From contig NZ_MVDD01000002.1 of the NCBI RefSeq assembly GCF_002843315.1, positions 248,001 to 312,000 on the forward strand: a DNA stretch of 64,000 bases, in the 5' to 3' direction. Origin of the DNA: Labilibaculum filiforme. GTDB lineage: Bacteria > Bacteroidota > Bacteroidia > Bacteroidales > Marinifilaceae. This document shows positions 1-8,185 of this stretch, piece after piece. Each line of letters starts with the position of its first letter. The stretch's first letter is position 1. The notes under the pieces are model-generated. The model had not been told where the DNA came from, did no database searches, and saw nothing but the letters and a program-made list of their open reading frames with translations. Both the position numbers and the translations under genes were made by a program.

Positions 1-357
1 GGCTCCAGTCAACTGAATACTCTCTGCCAAATCGCCCATTGCATCTACAAAGAAATCTGCGTAAGCAATATGATCTCCTAAACCAAAAAGAGCTACTTTT
101 TTCCCTTTCAAGTCTATGCCATTTAATTTTGGAAAGAAAATATCCCAATCGTTTCCTGAATTTGCCGAAGACCAATTGTGTTTGCCAAGCGTTGAAATTC
201 CCATGATGATATGAGAATACTGAGCTAAATCTTTAGCTTCACAATCCTTCACTTTATGCACAACAATTCGATCAGAATCAATTTTTTCAGCAATTAACTT
301 TGCTACCTTTTCTACATTTCCGTTTTCGGGGCCATAGAACAATCCAATTTTACTCAT
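1..357 (-). CDS. Flavodoxin, C-terminus beyond window
   Basis: Small FMN electron carrier of the cytoplasm that can replace ferredoxin. The ATG is at 355-357, and 119 codons are open to the window edge, so the C-terminus is missing. The N-terminus MSKIGLFYGPENGNVEKVA has the first strand and phosphate-binding loop of flavodoxins, although the usual S/T-x-T-G-N loop reads P-E-N-G-N. Further on, IIMGISTLG and the segment VALFGLGDHIAYADFF match the isoalloxazine-flanking loops of the family. The neighbourhood holds hydrogenase and pyruvate oxidoreductase genes, which fits a redox role. Family is confident; the partner enzyme is inference. Confidence 0.9.
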   Translation of the reverse strand, partial: MSKIGLFYGPENGNVEKVAKLIAEKIDSDRIVVHKVKDCEAKDLAQYSHIIMGISTLGKHNWSSANSGNDWDIFFPKLNGIDLKGKKVALFGLGDHIAYADFFVDAMGDLAESIQLTGA

Positions 358-419
358 AGGATACAGTGTTTATTGTTATCAATTTTGTTCGTGTGTTTAA
401 CGCTCTTACAAAGTTAAAA

Positions 420-1112
420 CTATTTGGAACTTTTCAAACTTGCAATTGCAAGTAAAACCCCCAAAATAATTCCTAACAAAGCTGCAAATAATACCTGAAA
501 ATCAGCAGGTAATAAAAAGGTAATGGTATGAGCTGGAATCCAGAAAAAAGGAATGGTTTTTTTAAAAACAAAATTCCACTGCACATCCCAGTTAAGCTTG
601 ATAAAGATATTGGAAATTTGAATTGGCCTCATAAATCCCGACAAGCTTCCTCCATTATCAAGAATATGTGTATCGGTAATTTTATGCAGGGTCATCATCA
701 CCGGCGCATAAATTAAATTTAGACAAGCCGAAGTGGAAAAAGCAACCAATAATTTCACAAGAGAAAAATCTCCCTTCATGGCCTCAACTGCTCCTTCTAC
801 ACCCAATTGAGATAATAAAATGGGAGTTCCTGTTGCAAAAATAACAAAAGACATTTTTATGGTAAGTCCTAAAAATCCCCAAACTATAGCTCTTGGTAAG
901 ATTCCAAATCCTTTTTGATAATAATTTCCTGTTCTTAACCTTAACCCTATGAGCTCACCTAAAGTTGCCAAAACGGCAAATTTCACAAAGCTGGTAATCA
1001 TTCCATGTGCCTGATTAAAGTCGATATAGAAATTAAAAACACTTTGGGAAATAAAAAAAGGCAAAAACAAAAGGCAAAATCCAAAAGCAAAAAGTAGATC
1101 CTGTTTTTTCAT
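420..1112 (-). CDS. Multipass membrane protein, Mpv17/PMP22-like
   Basis: A 230-aa hydrophobic protein with about five predicted membrane segments (roughly residues 7-27, 40-57, 73-97, 118-140 and 190-225). The final part, FFWIPAHTITFLLP followed by a long hydrophobic helix, resembles the C-terminal signature of Mpv17/PMP22-type proteins (W-x-x-P-A-H then F-x-x-P). That is the basis for the tentative family call; Bacteroidota carry such proteins with no known substrate. It lies 62 bp downstream of the flavodoxin gene's start on the same strand order. Three 97-bp repeats lie just upstream of its start codon, so its promoter must lie in or beyond them. Function unknown. Confidence 0.6.
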   Translation of the reverse strand: MKKQDLLFAFGFCLLFLPFFISQSVFNFYIDFNQAHGMITSFVKFAVLATLGELIGLRLRTGNYYQKGFGILPRAIVWGFLGLTIKMSFVIFATGTPILLSQLGVEGAVEAMKGDFSLVKLLVAFSTSACLNLIYAPVMMTLHKITDTHILDNGGSLSGFMRPIQISNIFIKLNWDVQWNFVFKKTIPFFWIPAHTITFLLPADFQVLFAALLGIILGVLLAIASLKSSK

Positions 1113-1125
1113 CTATTTATTTTTT

Positions 1126-1422
1126 CATATGATTATTATTTGTTTTTTAGTTGCCATATGGAACTTACCATGCTGGAATAATCATCTCCCTGCGTGTCAA
1201 AATTGCTTTGACATGGACGTTTCATATGATTATAATTTGTTTTTTAGTTGCCATATGGAACTTACCATGCAGGAATAATCATCCCCCTGTGTGTCAAAAC
1301 ACCCTTGTCATGGACGTTTCATATGATTATAATTTGTTTTTTAGTTGCCATATGGAACTTACCATGCTGGGATAATCATCTCCCTGTGTGTCAAAACACC
1401 ATTGTCATGGACGTTTCATATT
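1126..1422 (+). repeat. Three tandem copies of a 97-bp intergenic repeat
   Basis: Copies start at 1126, 1223 and 1320, each exactly 97 bp and nearly identical. Each begins CATATGATTATAATTTG, carries CCATATGGAACTTACCATG in the middle and ends CATGGACGTTT, so joints form a TTCATATGA palindrome. Copy 1 has the inverted repeat TGTCAAA-attgc-TTTGACA; in copies 2 and 3 its right arm is altered. Further copies lie at 19103 and, inverted, at 28749. A period of 97 is not a multiple of three and reading frames are not conserved, so it is not coding. Confidence 0.95.
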
Positions 1423-1521
1423 AAAATCAGGCAAAACACAGCTCCAATAAATAATCATTTCCATATATAAATGACTAATTCATTTCCTGCCTATTTCCTG
1501 AATAAATCGTTATTATAAACT

Positions 1522-1548
1522 AATAGCATGAGAAATTCTCATGCTATT
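1522..1548 (-). terminator. Perfect 12-bp inverted repeat after the microprotein gene
   Basis: AATAGCATGAGA, a 3-nt spacer, then TCTCATGCTATT. It starts 8 bp beyond the stop codon of the 49-aa minus-strand gene. No long U-run follows, so it may be a stabilising 3' hairpin rather than a strong intrinsic terminator. Confidence 0.5.
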
Positions 1549-1555
1549 CTTGTCG

Positions 1556-1705
1556 CTATTTATCGGTTTGTTCTGTGTATTTATTCCAGCCATTAAAAAA
1601 CCCTTCCTTCACCCCTTTCCATTTCACGACGATCCCTAATAATAGAATTACTACGAAACTAATCATCAACTTCTCATTTAAAGTAAGGTCCTTCAACTTT
1701 CTCAT
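1556..1705 (-). CDS. 49-aa single-pass membrane microprotein
   Basis: A short reading frame starting with ATG at 1703-1705 and ending with TAG at 1556-1558. The product begins MRKLKDLTLNEKLMISFV and has one hydrophobic helix (about residues 12-27, rich in I, L and V) followed by VKWKGVKEGFFNGW and a polar tail. The basic N-terminus, single helix and well-formed end followed by a hairpin make it look like a real small membrane protein. Aromatic-glycine tails of this kind are seen in short conserved Bacteroidota proteins, but I do not recognise a named family. It lies 38 bp downstream of the acyl-CoA synthetase gene on the same strand and may be co-transcribed. Function unknown. Confidence 0.6.
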   Translation of the reverse strand: MRKLKDLTLNEKLMISFVVILLLGIVVKWKGVKEGFFNGWNKYTEQTDK

Positions 1706-1743
1706 CACAAAATTATAAGTTTAAATTCCTAATACATTCGGGA

Positions 1744-3801
1744 TTATTTTTCAATTCGAATACGTGCATCAACAGCAACAACAGCATTTTTATTTCCTAG
1801 CAAAGGATTTAAATCCATCTCGAAAATTTCAGGTGCTACTTTCATTAAAGCCGCAACTCTTGTAATTGCCTCGGCAAATTTGTCTTCATTAACCGGCTCC
1901 TGTCCTCTTACTCCTTTAATAATTCCATAAGATTTTAATCCCTGAATCATTTCATGAGCCTCCTGCTTAGCAATTGGGGCCAATGATGCTTTTACATCTT
2001 TTAAAACTTCGATAAAAATACCGCCTAAACCACACAACACCATATGTCCGAACTTATCTTCGCGTTTTGCGCCAATAAACACTTCGGTTCCCTTAAGCAT
2101 TTGTGCCAGCATAACGGCATACGTATCTTTAATCTGCATCATTCTTTTGAATTCGGAACGAACAGTTGCTTCATCTTTCACATTTAAAGTTACTCCTCCA
2201 ACATCCGATTTATGAACGGGTCCGACCACTTTCATCACCAATGGAAAACCTATTTCTTTTGCTAAAGCTACAATCGCTTCCTCCGAATCGGCCACCCCTT
2301 CTTTTGCCCGGTTAATTCCTGCAGCATCCAATAAATTATGCAACTGTTCTGGACTCAGATAACCATTTTCAGCCTCATCGATAATTTTTCGAATGGCAGT
2401 CTTATTTACTTTAGGCATTTCAATTTCTTCTGCCTGAGGTTTTGATGTATTGTAAACCTTAGCTAAAGCATCACCAAACACCACTTCATCCGGAAAATTA
2501 ATTCTTCCTTTCGCTAGGAAGTGCTCAATTTCATCCTTTACATTAACTATAGATGGCAAAATTGGGTAGATTGGTTTTTTACATTCCTTCATTTTCTCGT
2601 GCAAAAGGTTGTAAACATCGTACACAGGAAATAATCCAGGACTACCAAAAATTACCGCCATTGCGTCAATATTATCAAAGTCATTTTCGCAAGCGTCAAT
2701 AATATCGCCTAATTGTTGGGCAGTACCGGTCGCTAAAAAATCGATAGGATTCGCAACCGAAGAGCCAGCATATAATTTTTCCAACAATTGATCGGCTTTT
2801 GGTCCGTCGATATGAGGAACATCCAAACCATTATTAGAAAGAGAATCTGTTAACATTACCGCCGGTCCGCCAGCGTGAGTAATTACAGCAATATTTTTAC
2901 CTTTTAATTCGGGATGCATAAAAATGGAAGCCACTGTAGCTAACTCATCTCTTCCCTTACAACGCACGATTCCTGCTTTTTTAAATAAAGCATTTACCGC
3001 AACATCTGGACTTGCCAAAGCTCCTGTATGCGACGATGCCGCACGACTTCCAGCTTCGGAGCTACCCGATTTTATGGCTGCAATTTTACAACCTTTACGA
3101 ATTAACGAGGAGGCATGCTTCAGCAGCATTTCGGGCTTATCTATATTCTCAATATATAATAGTTTTACCTTGCTACTAGTTTCCGGATCAAAACTTTCAT
3201 CCAAATATTTTAGAATCTCTTCCACTCCCATTTGGGCAGAGTTTCCCACGGAATATACGCTTGAGAAAGATAAACCTTTAGGAACACCAGATTCCATAAT
3301 AAATACTGCAGTAGCACCTGAACCTGAAATAAAATCACATCCTTTCGGATCTAAACTTGGAATAGGCGTGGTAAATACACCATTGTAATTCGAATTTAAC
3401 ACCCCAACACAATTTGGCCCAATTAAAGAGCCTCCCACCGAATTAACTATTTCTACAATCTCTTTTTCCAACTTTTCGCCTTCTTCATTCTCTTCACTAA
3501 ATCCTGCCGAAAGAATAATAAAAGCTTTTGTATTTTTTTCTGTCGCAAGTAATTTTATCGTTGCAGGACAAAATTTAGCCGCAATAGCTATAATTGCTAA
3601 ATCAACCTGTGGTAAGTTCTTCAAATCTTTATAGGATGTAATTCCCTGTACCTCATTCATTTTAGGATTAGCAACATAAAGCTCTCCTTTGAAATTACCA
3701 TCAATTAAATTTTTTAGGACTTTACCACCTGGCTTTTGCACATCATCAGAACCTCCGACAACTACAATACTTTTAGGTTTAAGTAACTGTTCGTTTATCA
3801 T
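1744..3801 (-). CDS. Acetate/acyl-CoA synthetase, ADP-forming (fused alpha-beta)
   Basis: Converts acetyl-CoA (or another acyl-CoA) plus ADP and phosphate to the acid, CoA and ATP, a substrate-level energy step of fermentation in the cytoplasm. The 685-aa protein has the fused order: CoA-binding Rossmann domain (IVVVGGSDD near residue 12), the succinyl-CoA-ligase-like flavodoxin domain with the phosphohistidine loop SSHTGALAS (about residues 256-264), then a C-terminal ATP-grasp domain (from about residue 460, with GFPLVMKVVGP and HKSDVGGV). Length and order match the single-chain ACD family. Pyruvate:ferredoxin oxidoreductase in this window would supply acetyl-CoA (inference). Substrate range cannot be read from sequence. 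Confidence 0.92.
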   Translation of the reverse strand: MINEQLLKPKSIVVVGGSDDVQKPGGKVLKNLIDGNFKGELYVANPKMNEVQGITSYKDLKNLPQVDLAIIAIAAKFCPATIKLLATEKNTKAFIILSAGFSEENEEGEKLEKEIVEIVNSVGGSLIGPNCVGVLNSNYNGVFTTPIPSLDPKGCDFISGSGATAVFIMESGVPKGLSFSSVYSVGNSAQMGVEEILKYLDESFDPETSSKVKLLYIENIDKPEMLLKHASSLIRKGCKIAAIKSGSSEAGSRAASSHTGALASPDVAVNALFKKAGIVRCKGRDELATVASIFMHPELKGKNIAVITHAGGPAVMLTDSLSNNGLDVPHIDGPKADQLLEKLYAGSSVANPIDFLATGTAQQLGDIIDACENDFDNIDAMAVIFGSPGLFPVYDVYNLLHEKMKECKKPIYPILPSIVNVKDEIEHFLAKGRINFPDEVVFGDALAKVYNTSKPQAEEIEMPKVNKTAIRKIIDEAENGYLSPEQLHNLLDAAGINRAKEGVADSEEAIVALAKEIGFPLVMKVVGPVHKSDVGGVTLNVKDEATVRSEFKRMMQIKDTYAVMLAQMLKGTEVFIGAKREDKFGHMVLCGLGGIFIEVLKDVKASLAPIAKQEAHEMIQGLKSYGIIKGVRGQEPVNEDKFAEAITRVAALMKVAPEIFEMDLNPLLGNKNAVVAVDARIRIEK

Positions 3802-3833
3802 GTTTTGTTGTTTAGTATTTTGCTATTTTGCGA

Positions 3834-3841
3834 CAAATATA
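3834..3841 (-). promoter_or_regulatory. Candidate -7 box for the ADP-forming synthetase
   Basis: Minus strand reads TATATTTG, matching the Bacteroidota -7 consensus TAnnTTTG, 32 bp before the start codon. A TTTG lies upstream but with a 15-bp spacer rather than 19, so the call is tentative. The rest of the 272-bp gap to hydE shows nothing else clear. Confidence 0.4.
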
Positions 3842-4073
3842 ATAATAATCTATTCTCAAAAGAGCGATTTATCGAACAAACCGTAAGCAAAAACAAACGT
3901 TACCGTAAAATATCGTTTATCCATCAAACTTCTCCAATCATTTTTTTATCAACGATTTACTAAGTAAACAAATTCAGAGTTTGTAATGCGAATATCCATT
4001 TTGCATGATGCGGTACAAAAAGCTAAAATTTTATCAGTAATTTTACTTCAGAATTAAAAGTAACTAATTCCAA

Positions 4074-5162
4074 ATGGAGAAAACTATCGACCAGATCTTG
4101 CAACAAGATCAATTTACCAAAAACGACATTGTTCGATTGTTAAAATCGGAAGGTAAAGATGAAAAAGCATTATTTGCAAAATCATCTGAAATAAAACTTA
4201 AGTATGTTGGGAATAATGTATACTTCCGTGGATTAGTTGAGTTCTCGAATATCTGTAAAAAAGATTGTCTTTACTGTGGAATTCGTGCCAGCAACAGCAA
4301 AGTAAACAGATATGATATTGCTGATGCAGAAATAGTAAAAGCAGCCAAATTTGCTCACGAGCACAGGTACGGATCTTTTATACTTCAATCGGGAGAACGA
4401 GCTGACAAACAATTTATTGGTCGGATAGAAAACTTATTAAAAGAAATTAAGAAAATCAGTAATAACGAACTCGGCATTACGATTTCGCTAGGAGAACAAA
4501 CAAAAGAAACCTATCAAAGATGGTTTAATGCCGGCGCTCATCGTTATTTATTGCGCATTGAATCGAGCAATAAAGAACTCTACAATAAAATTCATCCTAA
4601 CAATAAAGAGCATTCGCATGAAACACGATTAGAATGTTTAAAATTCCTTCAAGAAATTGGCTACCAAACTGGAACTGGGGTCATGATTGGACTTCCTTTT
4701 CAAACCTACGACGATTTGGCTAACGATCTGCTTTTTATGCAAAAAATAGATATTGATATGGTTGGCATGGGTCCATTTATAGAACACGATCAAACTCCGA
4801 TGTATCAGTATAAAGATCAACTAATGAGCTTAAAGGATCGTTTTAGACTAAGCTTGAAAATGATTTCTGTACTAAGAATCATGATGAAGGATATTAATAT
4901 TGCCTCCTCGACTGCTCTGCAAGCAATTGATCCGTTAGGAAGAGAAAAAGCAATCCGAATTGGCGCTAATGTTATTATGCCTAACATTACACCAACTACC
5001 GAAAGAGCAAACTACCTCCTTTATCAAAATAAACCATGCATAGATGAAGGAGCTGACGATTGTACAAATTGTATGGAAGCCAGAATAAATATGGCTGATG
5101 GAGAAATTGGATATGGCGAATGGGGAGATTCAAAACATTACAAAAACAAACACATTAAATAA
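4074..5162 (+). CDS. hydE: [FeFe]-hydrogenase maturase HydE (radical SAM)
   Basis: Radical SAM enzyme of H-cluster assembly; acts with HydG and HydF to build the di-iron subcluster, including its dithiomethylamine bridge. The 362-aa length is typical. The radical SAM motif is CKKDCLYCG (C-x3-C-x2-C) at about residues 64-72, preceded by VYFRGLVEFSN as in HydE. A C-terminal pair DDCTNCMEA resembles the second cluster site present in some HydE proteins. It is convergent with hydG and shares a bidirectional terminator with it. HydF is not in the window. Confidence 0.96.
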   Translation: MEKTIDQILQQDQFTKNDIVRLLKSEGKDEKALFAKSSEIKLKYVGNNVYFRGLVEFSNICKKDCLYCGIRASNSKVNRYDIADAEIVKAAKFAHEHRYGSFILQSGERADKQFIGRIENLLKEIKKISNNELGITISLGEQTKETYQRWFNAGAHRYLLRIESSNKELYNKIHPNNKEHSHETRLECLKFLQEIGYQTGTGVMIGLPFQTYDDLANDLLFMQKIDIDMVGMGPFIEHDQTPMYQYKDQLMSLKDRFRLSLKMISVLRIMMKDINIASSTALQAIDPLGREKAIRIGANVIMPNITPTTERANYLLYQNKPCIDEGADDCTNCMEARINMADGEIGYGEWGDSKHYKNKHIK

Positions 5163-5230
5163 AAGTAAGTTCAATTTTCTGATTTTTTTTATAGAAATAT
5201 AAAGTCCTGGCATCTTAGTTCTTTAACAAA

Positions 5231-5259
5231 AAAAAAGTTCGACGATGTCGAACTTTTTT
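5231..5259. terminator. Bidirectional intrinsic terminator between hydE and hydG
   Basis: A-run, GTTCGAC, 3-nt loop, GTCGAAC, T-run. The A- and T-runs extend the stem and give a U-tract on either strand, so it can end both convergent transcripts. Confidence 0.9.
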
Positions 5260-5283
5260 CTTAATCGGTAAGAAATAGTATTT

Positions 5284-6753
5284 TTAATAATAAAGATCAC
5301 GTTCTCCTTGTTTTACTTTATCTAAACGCTTCAATAAATCTTCCGTATCCTGAGAGTCTTTTAATTCATCCACTTTTATATCTATTAATTCATATCCCTT
5401 CCTTTTCACTTCCGAAGTTCCGTAATCTTCCAGATATTCAGCCAAAGTTAAAATTGCATTTCGAGTGCAAAACCGCTTAATAAAACCAGGAACCGAAAAT
5501 TCCATAAAATGCTCTCCAGTTCTGCCTTTTCGATAACAAGCAGTACAAAATGAAGGCAAATACTTCTTGTCTAAAAGCTCATCAATCACTTCCGCTAAAC
5601 TACGAGGATCACCTATTTCGAATTGTTCCTGCTCTAGCTTTTGTTCTTTTGCATTATCTTCGGAATATCCTCCCAATTGAATATTAGTACCTGCATCGAT
5701 CTGAGACACGCCTAATTTAATTACCTCTTCTCTGATCTCTTTTGTTTCTCTTGCAGTAAGAATCATACCTGTGTATGGTACAGCAAGTCTAAGAATAGCA
5801 ACCAGTCGAACAAAATCCTTATCGCTCACCTCAAATTCCGGGTCGATATTCGAATCGGAAGCCGCCTTAATACGTGGAAAAGATATTGTGTGTGGTCCAA
5901 CATTATAACAAGCCTCAAAATGGTTCACATGGCGAAGCAAGCCTAATACCTCATACTTCCAATCGTACAATCCAAACAATGCGCCGATACCCACATCATC
6001 AATCAAAGCCTCTTGAGCTCTGTCGAGACCTGTTAAACGCCAATTAAAATCTCTTTTCTTACCACTAAGGTGATATTTGGCATAAGCTTCGCGATGATAG
6101 GTTTCCTGAAAAATCTGATACGTTCCGATTCCCGATTCCTTTACGATTTTATACCCTTCAATATCGAGAGGTGCAGCATTAATATTTACTCTTCGAATTT
6201 CACCATTACCCGATTTAACCTTATAAACTGTTTTTACCGAATCGGCAATAAAAGAAGCATCATACATGGGATGCTCGCCATAAACCAGAATTAATCTCTT
6301 TTGTCCGGAATCCTCCAAAGCTTTCACTTCTGCACTAATTTGCTCGTGCCCGAGTGTTGTTCGCTTTTGTTTTGTATTAGAAGCTCTAAAACCACAATAA
6401 GTACAATTATTTACGCACTTATTACCAATATACAAAGGAGCAAAAATAACGATACGGTCACCATATACCTTTTCTTTTAACTCTCTTGCACCAGCTTTAA
6501 TTTCTTCTATTAACTTTTCGTCCTCCACCTTTAATAAAACTGCAGTTTCCTGCAAGCTTAACCGATTCTTATCCAATGACTTTTGAATAATTCGACGAAC
6601 ATTTTCTTCAGTTGGTTGGGCCTCTTCCAAAATCTCCCAAATTTCGGCTTCGTCAATAAAAGGTTTCATCCTTTCATCTTTGATCCGATACTCCTGAGGT
6701 TTGTAGATCATTTTCATGTTTTGCGCTGTATTGTCATGAAATTTAGATAACAT
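5284..6753 (-). CDS. hydG: [FeFe]-hydrogenase maturase HydG (tyrosine lyase)
   Basis: Radical SAM enzyme that cleaves tyrosine to yield the CO and cyanide ligands of the H-cluster. The 489-aa protein has the radical SAM motif CVNNCTYCGF (C-x3-C-x2-C) near residue 112 and the HydG-specific C-terminal cluster motif CTACYRKGRTGEHF followed by a third Cys in KRFC. The TIM-barrel core and the C-terminal iron-binding domain are both complete. The first ATG (6753) is used because the predicted promoter lies just upstream; internal Met13 or Met29 are alternatives. Its separation from hydE by opposite orientation means two transcripts. Confidence 0.96.
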   Translation of the reverse strand: MLSKFHDNTAQNMKMIYKPQEYRIKDERMKPFIDEAEIWEILEEAQPTEENVRRIIQKSLDKNRLSLQETAVLLKVEDEKLIEEIKAGARELKEKVYGDRIVIFAPLYIGNKCVNNCTYCGFRASNTKQKRTTLGHEQISAEVKALEDSGQKRLILVYGEHPMYDASFIADSVKTVYKVKSGNGEIRRVNINAAPLDIEGYKIVKESGIGTYQIFQETYHREAYAKYHLSGKKRDFNWRLTGLDRAQEALIDDVGIGALFGLYDWKYEVLGLLRHVNHFEACYNVGPHTISFPRIKAASDSNIDPEFEVSDKDFVRLVAILRLAVPYTGMILTARETKEIREEVIKLGVSQIDAGTNIQLGGYSEDNAKEQKLEQEQFEIGDPRSLAEVIDELLDKKYLPSFCTACYRKGRTGEHFMEFSVPGFIKRFCTRNAILTLAEYLEDYGTSEVKRKGYELIDIKVDELKDSQDTEDLLKRLDKVKQGERDLYY

Positions 6754-6794
6754 ATATCATCCAAATATTTCATGTATTTTGTTAGTTTTCAGAG

Positions 6795-6823
6795 CAAAAT
6801 TAAACATTATTATTTTGATTCAA
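6795..6823 (-). promoter_or_regulatory. Candidate hydG promoter
   Basis: Minus strand: TTG at 6821-6823, an 18-bp spacer, then TAATTTTG at 6795-6802. This is close to the Bacteroidota consensus (TTTG, 19 bp, TAnnTTTG). A start near 6788 would leave a leader of about 35 nt. Confidence 0.6.
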
Positions 6824-6870
6824 TAATAAATTAGAGTTTAAGATCTATTATATTCTTATCCTTATTTCAT

Positions 6871-6903
6871 AAAAAAAACCCAAGCTTAAAAATAGCTTGG
6901 GTT
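6871..6903 (-). terminator. Intrinsic terminator after the outer-membrane protein gene
   Basis: Stem AACCCAAGCT / AGCTTGGGTT with a 7-nt loop, followed on the minus strand by a run of eight U. It lies 21 bp past the stop codon of the gene at 6925. Confidence 0.88.
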
Positions 6904-6924
6904 CTCCTAAAATTATATTTTTTA

Positions 6925-8166
6925 TTATTGATACTTTCTTTTTACAAACCAAGTTTCAAACAAATTAAAATCGATAGTAATCCGTGTATAATCTTCACGT
7001 ATCAAATTACTACTTAAGCTTCCTGAGCTTCCAAATTCAACTCCGATATTCAACATACCTTTTTGTTGCGCCATAGGAATTCCAAGTCCTAAACTCACAC
7101 CATAAGAATCAATAGCAATCCCGTCAACTTTAATATAACCAGAATCGTAAAATGCTCCCATTCGATAAGTCATTTTCTTTAAGAATTTTCTAGCATAACC
7201 ATCATTGGCATCGTACTCCATTCCCAAACTAAATCGATCCCTATCTACTAAATCGGTAGCTTCCTTTAATATCTTAGTTCCACTCCATTGTTCATGTAAA
7301 TAGTCAGCACCAATCCAAAGTCGTTCATTTTTTGAAAATCCCAATCCAAAACCATAGGTCATTGGCACATCAAAAGAACCCTTACTTAAAGTATTATCAT
7401 CAATTATTGTTCCCGAGCTCGAATTGGTAACACTTTCTTTTTTCTCGGCTGCAACCTGAATTTTTGGTTGAAACTTTGCTCCAACAGTAACATCCCATCC
7501 CTTAAAGAAGTTATCCTTATATTGTAGTCCAACATTACCATATATTCCTTTTGAAATTAATTCTTCAACCGTATAATTATAAGTACTACTAAGTGTAATA
7601 GTCTCATTCGAGGTGTTATTTCCAAATAAGTATACCGCATTTACACCTAAGGATAATTTATCGGTAATTGCGACACCGTTACTAATCACAAATTGATTTA
7701 AACCTCCCGAACCAGAGAGTATTCTCTCGTAAAAATCAACACTTCCATTTACTCTTTCCAGAGTTGAAATATTATATCCTACGCTACTATATGGCATCAA
7801 CGAAACTGCTGTTGAAACCTCTGGAGAAATTCGAAACCCCAAAGAAATACGTCTGATATTATTATCGTAGAGTACATCCGAATCCCCACTTTGATTCAGC
7901 TTTGAAATTTTAGAGGATGCACCAACATTAAAGATAAACTTTAAACTATCGATAGCTGCTAATGCTGCAGGATTATCAATAGACAAGTAGCTTTTATTTC
8001 TATAAGAAAGACTTGCTCCACCAAAACCAGAAGCTCGACCGACACCAACCTGTTCTAATTCGCCAAGACCATATCGAGAATATGGTGATGAGGTATTATT
8101 TTGAGCAAAACTAACATGAACTCCACTAACTAATACCAATAAAATCGTGAAATATAAGTTTTTCAT
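6925..8166 (-). CDS. Outer-membrane beta-barrel protein
   Basis: Predicted outer-membrane protein of 413 aa. I place the start at the ATG at 8164-8166 because it gives a clean signal peptide (MKNLYFTILLVLVSGVHVSFAQ) and removes overlap with the upstream lipoprotein gene; a longer frame from 8202 is open but has no signal-like start. After the signal comes NTSSPYSRYGLGELEQ with a glycine-rich stretch, a pattern common at the N-terminus of Bacteroidota barrel proteins. The C-terminus alternates short hydrophobic strands and ends in aromatic-rich ETWFVKRKYQ. It is 19 bp downstream of the DUF4270 lipoprotein gene, so the two likely form an operon. Role unknown. Confidence 0.8.
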   Translation of the reverse strand: MKNLYFTILLVLVSGVHVSFAQNNTSSPYSRYGLGELEQVGVGRASGFGGASLSYRNKSYLSIDNPAALAAIDSLKFIFNVGASSKISKLNQSGDSDVLYDNNIRRISLGFRISPEVSTAVSLMPYSSVGYNISTLERVNGSVDFYERILSGSGGLNQFVISNGVAITDKLSLGVNAVYLFGNNTSNETITLSSTYNYTVEELISKGIYGNVGLQYKDNFFKGWDVTVGAKFQPKIQVAAEKKESVTNSSSGTIIDDNTLSKGSFDVPMTYGFGLGFSKNERLWIGADYLHEQWSGTKILKEATDLVDRDRFSLGMEYDANDGYARKFLKKMTYRMGAFYDSGYIKVDGIAIDSYGVSLGLGIPMAQQKGMLNIGVEFGSSGSLSSNLIREDYTRITIDFNLFETWFVKRKYQ

Positions 8167-8185
8167 ACTGACACTAAATAGTTTG

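Noticed and set aside
1151-1375. 74-codon open frame on the plus strand
   Set aside because: It runs through the 97-bp repeats; the period is not a multiple of three, so each copy is read in a different frame. Not a gene.
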